Below, in pieces: positions 9,101-12,212 of a stretch of DNA of 12,212 nt. The first letter of the stretch is position 1, and the number at the start of each line of letters is the position of its first letter. Both the position numbers and the translations under genes were made by a program. Under the pieces are notes generated by a model. That model was given only the letters and a program-made list of their open reading frames with translations, was not told where the DNA came from and ran no database searches. Origin of the DNA: DAOTKC01 sp035449045 (lineage in GTDB: Bacteria > Bacillota > Clostridia > Christensenellales > CAG-917); assembly GCA_035449045.1 (NCBI GenBank), contig DAOTKC010000042.1:1-12212 (forward strand), given 5' to 3'.

Positions 9101-12100
9101 TGAGATTGTCGCCGATAGACAAATCCATCCAGAACATTCCGTAGCGCGGGTCGACGACCATAACTACTCCGGTGTCGTAGCCTATTGCGTTATCAGGAGC
9201 TTCGCCTTGGGCGCCTTGTGTATATGTGCCTCTTTCAAGTTCGTTACTGGCGCATTGATAAAAGAATACACCCCAGCGGCGGTAGGTTTCGTTGCTGTTG
9301 CCGAGATTGGTGGTGTGTGTGGCACCGTCATAATTTAAATAAGTTTCGCCGTGCAGATATCGCGGTTCGTTGCCCTGTGTCAAATTTAAGTTGGAAGGAA
9401 TGCCGGAAGGGCCGTAATTGATGTTGCCCGTCCCCAGCCAATAGCCGTAGAGTATGGTGGAAATACCCGAAAATGCGTTGGTATTGTGGTTTGCGCCCAA
9501 GCCGTATTGAGAGGAATATCCCGGCAGCGAGGATGTCGTCCAGCCCTGCAATGTGGCGCGGTCGCGCGAAAAGCCCGAGCCGTTGTAGTAGCTGTTGGCG
9601 GTCGAGGATGTGCTCTTATAATAGTCGTAATAGCCCGTCTGACCGCCCGAGCCTATACCGGCGTTGTAGGCGATACGGTAACGCCAGATGGCGTAGAGCG
9701 AGGTTGCATCCGTGCTCGTCCAGTTATTAATTAAAACGGCCGAGGTATTGGTCATGGCGTTGCTAATAATCGACGAGCCCGTGGTGTTGTTTTCAAGCGA
9801 ATAGCCGTAAAACTCGTATTTGGTCAAGTTGGATAAGACGGGAAAACTGCTGGCGCCCGTGCCGTCGGCATTCAAATAAACGTTTTTGCTGTCGAACCTG
9901 ACATAGCGCGTATATGTGCTGCCCCAGCTTTCGCCGTAATAGAGCGTAACCTGAATGTAATTCGCCGACCACTGCGCGTAGAAGTTCAGCGTCGCGCCGT
10001 TAGTCGTCGTGAGATTATTAACCGATTGCCCATTAGTGTAGGTGGTGCCCGAGCCGTTAGCCGCGGTGTTCCAGTTTTGGAAGGTATAACCCGGCAAGGA
10101 ATAGCCGTTCATAGTCAAGTTTTGCGCGATGCCGTAGACGTGACTACTGCTGGTAGTCGAACCCGATATCGCAGTGCTGGCCGAAGCAGGCTTGTTGCTG
10201 TTGTAGACAATGGTATATGTGATGGGGCTCCAGACCGCTGTGATTACCGTCATCGAGCTATTGGTCGATGACATATTAACGGCATATAGCGTTGTTGTGC
10301 TGTAGGCGTTGAGGCCGTTGGCAACCGAGCTGTTGGTGCTGAAGCCGGTAGGATATGCCGTCGCCGCAAGCTGCGTGCTCATGCCGCCCGACGATGTTCC
10401 CCAGTAGAATGTCGAGGTGCTATAAGTGCCGGTAACGCGCCAGCCGACAAAATTATAGCCCGTCCGCGCCAGCGTCCGCGCCAGCGTCACGGTGACATCG
10501 GAAGCAATTGCCGAAGTCGAGGCGCCGTTTGCGATGGTGGTTCCGTTTACCGTGACCGAGCCCGATGTCGAGCCGCCGTAGTTGACTTGAATTTGATAGG
10601 TATTGGCGCGCCACACCGCGTAGAGATTGTAGGTTCCGCCGTGGCCGGTCAAAATGTTGTTGACCGACTGGCTGTTTGTGTAAGTAGTGCCGCCTGCGTC
10701 GGTGAGATTTTGAACGGCCGTCGTGACGGCGTTGGTGCTCCAGCCTAAAAAGGTGTAGCCGGCTAAGGCATATGCGTTGCTCCTGAGGTTTTGCGCCGTG
10801 TCGTAGACGTGGAGCGTGTTGGCCATCGAGCCCGTCACCGAGGAGCGCGCCGCCGAAGGTTTGTTGGCGCCGTAGGTGACGGTGTAGCTGTTATATTGCC
10901 AGACCGCATATAAAGTCAAAGTGGCGCCCGGTGTAGCGCCTTCAACCATCAGAGAATATTGTGTGGAAGCCAAAAACCGCGATGTGCCGTTGGCCGACCA
11001 GCTTCCGTCATGGGCTACGTAGCCCGATGTTCGGCTCCAGCCCAAAAATCGGTAGCCGTTTCGCGAAAGACTGCCGCCTATCGTGTAGGCCGAGCCGTTG
11101 GTGACAATCTGATTTGACGGCACCGTCCCGCTTACCGACGAAGTGTCCGGCGAAGTGTTGGCGTTGTAAGTCAGAGTATAGGTGAACATCCACTTGGCGT
11201 AGAGCGTTATCGTCATGTTGTCGGAGGTCACCGTCGTGAAATTAAAGTTTATCTGTTGCTGATTGGAATAGTTGGTGCCGCTTCCGTCGGCCGCCGTGTT
11301 CCAGCCAGCGAAGGAATAGCCACCCGTTCTCGAAAACGCATTGGCGGTCAGCGTGTAGCTTCTTTCCGTCAGGCACTGCATGTTGGACATCGAGCCGCTG
11401 GTGGCGCCGTTGCCGTTGAAGGCGATTTGGAACCTTCTAGGAATAGTGCGCGAGTCGTAGGCGGTGCGGCCGACGTTGTCGGTAATAGTGAAGTTGTAAG
11501 CCCCGCCTATGTTGGTAGAGAATGTGGCGGTCTTGCGATCGGCCGAATAGCTGAGCGAAGCGCTCTGGGAGCTTCCGCCGTCGCGAGTGTAGGTGACGGT
11601 ATCAATGCCGGCGCCGGCGTCGTAGAAAGTGATGACCGAGTTGGTTCCGTAAGTGGTTGCTATCGAGGTGTCGGAGATGTAGGGGTTGGTTGAGTCGGTG
11701 GTGGTGAGCCGCGCCGTCATGTCGTTGGTTTCGGCGGGGTTTAGGAAGGACGCCGACACGATGGTGCGGAAGCGCAGATGGCTGTAGGCGAAGGAAGTCG
11801 GAATGGTGGTCGCCGAAGAAGTATAGGTGCCCTCGGACTTATTCGACATGTTAAGGCCCCAGCTCGAGGCGTTGTCGAAAGAAACGCCCCATTGCTGGTT
11901 ATTGGACGAGGGGTTGGAAATTCGGTAGGAAAGTGTTATTTGAATGACGCCGTTCTTAATGGCGTAAATGTGATTTTGGGAGAGCGTAACGTTGCCGCTG
12001 GTCGTTGTTTCGTTGCCCGTGCCGCCGCTAGTTTCATTTTGAGCATAGATGGTGTAGGTGGTGTTGAGGTTGGGCATGGAGGAAGTCTGCTGCGGGCCGC

Positions 12101-12212
12101 ATCCGGCTTCGGCAACCTGAACGCTTCCGTTCTCGGGAGCGCCGTCGTCGATGGAGTCGATTATCTCATTGACCATGTTCGAGACCGGATTGGTTCCGCC
12201 CGAAGTCAAGGA
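1..12212 (-). CDS. Giant multidomain repeat surface protein (InlB, GLUG and YDG repeats), internal fragment
   Basis: One reading frame fills the window: 4,070 complete codons from 12212 to 3, with two bases left over and no in-frame stop. Start, signal peptide, C-terminus and any anchor lie outside, so in-frame ATG codons here (the first is residue 13) are internal. Residue n starts at 12212-3(n-1). Order: jelly-roll-like module A (46-176), Ig-like (177-260), seven InlB B-type repeats (261-925), module B (926-1141), divergent InlB repeat (1142-1229), GLUG region (1341-2476), four YDG/MBG-like modules (2690-3206), modules C-E (3459-4036). The chain is Thr/Ser/Asn/Gly/Tyr-rich, has no membrane helix and no recognisable enzyme motif. 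Families of this kind are extracellular, usually adhesins or stalk proteins of Gram-positive gut bacteria; that role is inferred. The frame and repeat calls are firm; the binding target is unknown. Confidence 0.93.
105..773 (-). other. Jelly-roll-like beta module E (residues 3814-4036)
   Basis: The fifth copy. TNIVLSDKITRAIEYGNVSL followed by TISFKIYFYLSS repeats the signature of module A most closely. The preceding loop is Trp-rich (VYWLFGAVQWSGNWLGD). It closes with a strand YFYLHSVNVAFTGT. Its neighbour on the low side is a Ser-rich linker. Confidence 0.5.
774..1385 (-). other. Jelly-roll-like beta module D (residues 3610-3813)
   Basis: The fourth copy. It starts TYSNIHEQQTTVVHNQSG and holds IFGIKIRLSGDLAYYANLG followed by the strand KLRISIELELQAR. 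The closing strand is MEAYINSLRIRYDIMND, parallel to YNPKIEIFN of module B. A VGGIFG string occurs here, but as part of the module strand rather than as a GLUG repeat. Trp and Tyr cluster in the loop NYYWWATSN. Confidence 0.5.
1386..1838 (-). other. Jelly-roll-like beta module C (residues 3459-3609)
   Basis: The third copy of the recurring module. SLVMWMDVDLRPGGGVSLAA aligns with GMFWMDLSIGDNLKAALSKG of module B, followed by the strand RLIAELSVYNYV. Later strands are GGWFNITCSVP and CTGIRLIFHFSN, with a closing IFNQATLTLRQAD. Three Cys fall in or near the fold if both flanks are counted, so a disulfide is possible but not shown. Carbohydrate-binding-like fold inferred from strand pattern. Confidence 0.5.
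1839..2594 (-). other. Unassigned segment between YDG modules and module C (residues 3207-3458)
   Basis: It opens with IQPRNVYAKAEGYVNS, in phase with the YDG module starts, so a fifth, degenerate unit may occupy the first 80 or so residues. The rest (YGYGGTNLGTDASGQDRYW, YNEYMLVNDNYNV, AGNTESAGTYANYV) is polar and Gly/Asn/Tyr-rich and looks like the leading part of the next beta module. I recognise no family. Confidence 0.35.
2595..2984 (-). repeat. YDG/MBG-like module 4 (residues 3077-3206)
   Basis: It starts ITKRLLNIQINGPVW and holds a clear EKLYDGTDFFQTAYD box, followed by ISVTGFAGDVLSF, which fits the V-x-G-x-x-x-GD-x-V element. The last strand QVGSYYVKFAVTI and a final STTTQHQIQP complete the module. 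Confidence 0.7.
2985..3383 (-). repeat. YDG/MBG-like module 3, degenerate (residues 2944-3076)
   Basis: The start IYKKILNFNKTYFVLQ has the right pattern but no YDGT box follows. The segment PGDTTVPLDYGINSFKAEF corresponds to the GD region of the family, and the end GEYWYSTPGTITKRLL gives the G-x-Y strand and the next start. Assigned mainly by phase with its neighbours. Confidence 0.45.
3384..3779 (-). repeat. YDG/MBG-like module 2 (residues 2812-2943)
   Basis: It starts VIEPVLLTM and holds a degenerate box KQYDRTNTFNG in place of YDGT. A later strand, NAGARTISYTATW, fits the G-x-R/Y-x-I strand of the family. It ends in an AT-rich junction with module 3. Confidence 0.55.
3780..4145 (-). repeat. 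YDG/MBG-like module 1 (residues 2690-2811)
   Basis: The best family match of the four: start IIDPMPVTLNI, then SRVYDGTSKGVSVSATLNG, an acidic turn YYDDDLMGGG where the family usually has GD, then PTGAGKYQLNVAF and GDDNYTISGLYDVYLVIEP. Confidence 0.75.
4146..4784 (-). other. Linker with Ig-like second half (residues 2477-2689)
   Basis: The first part (NDITIPAADTVVTGSGALG onward) is the irregular tail that follows the GLUG array and contains a lone Cys (VIPCSSG). The second part, from about ITPAVTTMPQEST to YHGLFIIDP, shows strands YTWEFTFYNS and YYYRLRIYSSSGG, which suggest an Ig-like fold. It runs straight into the first YDG/MBG-like module. No enzyme motif is seen. Confidence 0.4.
4785..7871 (-). 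repeat. About thirty GLUG-like repeats, core VGGIVG (residues 1448-2476)
   Basis: About 1,029 residues built on a repeated core xYVGGIVGxxxx, starting with AGLFGY and ending with FGGVAGAKD. By hand I count 30 cores, mean spacing about 34 residues; examples are YVGGISGRS, YVGGITGYS, VGGIIGRI, VGGIVGYIA, VGGIFGRA, VGGIYGRG, VGGILGYV and AGGIVGNL. Most units also carry a following short strand, often with a Cys or a CTNGG/CTNSG turn. At DNA level this shows on the plus strand as the recurring string GCCGCCGACATAG or GCCGCCGACGTAG. GLUG repeats are known from bacterial surface proteins and some IgA-peptidase-like proteins, where they form an elongated beta scaffold; the present function is likely spacing or adhesion. 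Confidence 0.88.
7872..8192 (-). other. Entry segment of the GLUG region (residues 1341-1447)
   Basis: It begins KAGGTGKWGSATNPYMI and continues DSALHLVNLSNIVN, the familiar opening in which an NPYxI box and a HLxxLS helix-like segment precede GLUG repeats. It then shows MPIGS and FRADFNGTGKTINL, corresponding to the usual PIG and F-x-G-x-x-DGxGxTI turns, with the family Asp replaced by Asn. The first GLFG motif follows directly. In known proteins this segment caps a right-handed beta solenoid-like repeat domain; that structure is inferred. Confidence 0.7.
8193..8525 (-). other. Unassigned beta segment before the GLUG region (residues 1230-1340)
   Basis: About 111 residues with alternating strand pattern (ISFWFNGVSYTSSTYTGQT, TDYTIYLQYKDTAG, QLAVNFQI). 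It could be an Ig-like or MBG-like domain; GNYPAEGTDYTIYL resembles the G-x-Y-x-V strand that ends such domains. I cannot assign a family with confidence. Confidence 0.4.
8526..8789 (-). repeat. Divergent InlB-type repeat (residues 1142-1229)
   Basis: An isolated repeat-like unit of about 88 residues. It has GNGSVNPTSYAANNSSYTV, then TPNAGYYFLYWTQSS and a closing NGTYTATFAQ. This G-x-V ... GYxFxxW ... YTATF layout is that of the divergent InlB B-repeat family rather than the LYAxW type. The family is a spacer or stalk unit in surface proteins. Confidence 0.65.
8790..9437 (-). other. Jelly-roll-like beta module B (residues 926-1141)
   Basis: The second and most complete copy of the recurring module. 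It shows VVMVVDPRYGMFWMDLSIGD, followed by an Ala/Gly turn and the strand AISLTFSCN, then IRVGVFVKW and the closing strand YNPKIEIFN. The closing strand preceded by a polar loop is typical of carbohydrate-binding-like beta sandwiches. Aromatic residues are frequent (WDGGWFNHFDGW), which would suit a glycan-binding face, but no ligand can be named. It sits between the InlB array and a divergent InlB repeat. Its codons are somewhat more AT-rich than those of the flanking repeats. Confidence 0.5.
9438..9683 (-). repeat. InlB B-type repeat 7, diverged (residues 844-925)
   Basis: An 82-residue terminal unit. It opens with YRIAYNAGIGSGG, retains a GW core (ATLQGWTTSS) and ends with LYGYW in place of LYAxW. 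The middle is Tyr/Ser-rich (GYYDYYKSTSST). It leads directly into jelly-roll-like module B. Confidence 0.65.
9684..9968 (-). repeat. InlB B-type repeat 6, diverged (residues 749-843)
   Basis: A 95-residue unit recognised by its position, its opening strand YIQVTLYYG, a Tyr-for-Trp core YEFYGYSLENNTTGSS and the end LYAIW. The family GW core is lost (GYS), so it is a diverged member. It holds two of the six lysines in the array. Confidence 0.7.
9969..10229 (-). repeat. InlB B-type repeat 5 (residues 662-748)
   Basis: An 87-residue unit opening with TYTIVYNSNKPAS, core PGYTFQNWNTAANGSGT, then YTNGQSVNNL and the end FYAQW. The core Gly before Trp is replaced by Asn (QNW rather than LGW). It is closely related to unit 3. 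Confidence 0.88.
10230..10610 (-). repeat. InlB B-type repeat 4, extended (residues 535-661)
   Basis: At 127 residues this is the longest unit. The opening strand is YQIQVNYGG and the core is TGYNFVGW; the closing element occurs twice in weak form, TTLYAVN and then VITAVW, so the unit may carry an inserted strand pair. Just before the core a 12-base block is duplicated exactly in tandem, giving LARTLART. Confidence 0.8.
10461..10484 (-). repeat. Perfect 12-base in-frame tandem duplication (LART twice)
   Basis: On the plus strand CGTCCGCGCCAG occurs at 10461-10472 and again at 10473-10484 without a mismatch. In the protein this gives LART-LART immediately before GYNFVGW. In the InlB family a single LxRTGYxFxGW is usual, so the second copy is an extra four residues. 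Confidence 0.95.
10611..10898 (-). repeat. InlB B-type repeat 3 (residues 439-534)
   Basis: A 96-residue unit with core AGYTFLGWST and end LYAVW. It belongs to the same subtype as unit 5: both carry NKP near the start, HVY followed by AQNL, and YTNxQSVNN before the last strand. Unit 4 between them is of a different subtype. Confidence 0.88.
10899..11186 (-). repeat. InlB B-type repeat 2 (residues 343-438)
   Basis: A 96-residue unit separated from unit 1 by one Met. It opens with FTYTLTYNANTS, has the core NGYRFLGWSRTSGYV and closes with LYAVW. A longer loop between core and closing strand (SWSANGTSRFLASTQYS) accounts for the extra length relative to unit 1. Confidence 0.85.
11190..11432 (-). 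repeat. InlB B-type repeat 1 (residues 261-341)
   Basis: A near-canonical unit of 81 residues. It opens with FQIAFNGNGATSGSM, has the core GGYSFAGWNTAADGSGTNYS and closes with LYAKW. This is the closest to the family consensus in the array, including the full GWNTAADGSGT turn, which returns only in unit 5. Confidence 0.9.
11433..11684 (-). other. Bacterial Ig-like domain (residues 177-260)
   Basis: The segment carries the usual bacterial Ig-like landmarks: a central YDAGAGIDTVTYTRDGG, matching the D-x-GSGI-x-x-V-x-Y pattern, and a terminal GAYNFTITDNVGR, matching the G-x-Y-x-F-x-V-x-D-x-x-G strand pair. Its length of about 84 residues is normal for these spacer domains, which hold functional modules away from the cell surface. 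It sits directly before the InlB repeat array. The exact Ig-like family is not determined by eye. Confidence 0.6.
11685..12077 (-). other. Jelly-roll-like beta module A (residues 46-176)
   Basis: This is the first of five diverged copies of a beta-sandwich module. The signature is LSQNHIYAIKNGVIQITLSY: an LS motif, a short amphipathic segment with a central Ala, a Gly, then an alternating hydrophobic strand. It matches module E (LSDKITRAIEYGNVSLTISF) position by position. It closes with a hydrophobic strand around FRTIVSASF. The pattern resembles carbohydrate-binding or galactose-binding-like jelly rolls, but this fold call is inferred from strand pattern only. Module boundaries are approximate. 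Confidence 0.45.
12078..12212 (-). other. N-terminal linker of the visible fragment (residues 1-45)
   Basis: This stretch of the giant protein enters the window already in frame. It is polar and contains an acidic patch, EIIDSIDDGAPENG, then a Cys-containing segment AGCGPQQ. It has no hydrophobic signal-peptide core, so the true N-terminus is further upstream (beyond 12212). I do not recognise a family; it looks like a spacer leading into the first beta module. Confidence 0.4.

Larger units (their letters stand above)
9438..11432 (-). repeat. Array of seven InlB B-type (Listeria-Bacteroides) repeats (residues 261-925)
   Basis: Seven consecutive units each follow the InlB B-repeat plan: an opening strand YTxTYNxN, a central GYxFxGW, a T/S-YTNxQ turn and a closing LYAxW. 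Units end at the Trp codons at 11190, 10899, 10611, 10230, 9969, 9684 and 9438. Units 2 and 3 are exactly 96 codons each. Units 1, 2, 3 and 5 are good matches, unit 4 is lengthened, and units 6 and 7 are diverged, with GYW closing unit 7. This family forms small beta folds in surface proteins such as internalin B, usually as stalk or adhesive segments. Lysine is very rare here. Confidence 0.9.

Noticed and set aside
1..12212. tRNA, rRNA, riboswitch, insertion sequence, attachment site or terminator
   Set aside because: None seen; the coding frame is continuous, and I found no cloverleaf, inverted-repeat ends, transposase or hairpin with a T-run.

Overview
The whole 12,212-base window lies inside one protein-coding gene. 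Read on the minus strand from position 12212 down to position 3, the frame holds 4,070 codons. I translated it codon by codon and met no stop. Neither start nor stop codon is inside the window, so the real protein is longer than 4,070 residues (above roughly 400 kDa). There is no intergenic DNA, second gene, RNA gene, promoter or terminator that I can support.

The translation is a mosaic surface or secreted protein, rich in Thr, Ser, Asn, Gly and Tyr and almost entirely beta-strand in character. In protein order (high to low coordinate) it contains: a short linker; a jelly-roll-like module (A); a bacterial Ig-like domain; seven tandem InlB B-type repeats ending in LYAxW or similar; a second jelly-roll-like module (B); a divergent InlB-type repeat; an unassigned beta segment; a GLUG-type entry segment; about thirty copies of a GLUG-like repeat built on the core VGGIVG; a linker with an Ig-like stretch; four tandem YDG/MBG-like modules; a further linker; and three more jelly-roll-like modules (C, D, E). 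It then runs out of the window.

The combination of InlB B-repeats, GLUG repeats and YDG/MBG modules in one giant chain is typical of very large extracellular proteins of uncultured gut Firmicutes (Clostridia). G+C looks a little above half, with C/G-ending codons preferred (AAC, ACC, GGC, TCG). The assignment to gut Clostridia is an inference from architecture, not from a marker gene. The likely role is adhesion or glycan/host/cell contact, with the repeat arrays as a stalk and the jelly-roll modules as candidate binding heads. The signal peptide and cell-wall anchor that would confirm surface location would be outside the window.

No catalytic domain, transport system, defence system or RNA element is visible. 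The points worth a second look are the sheer length of the uninterrupted frame, a module family that recurs five times at both ends of the chain, the thirty-copy GLUG array with recurrent cysteines, a perfect 12-base in-frame tandem duplication inside an InlB repeat, two AT-richer patches, and a depletion of TTA/CTA/TCA codons that produces long false open frames on the opposite strand.
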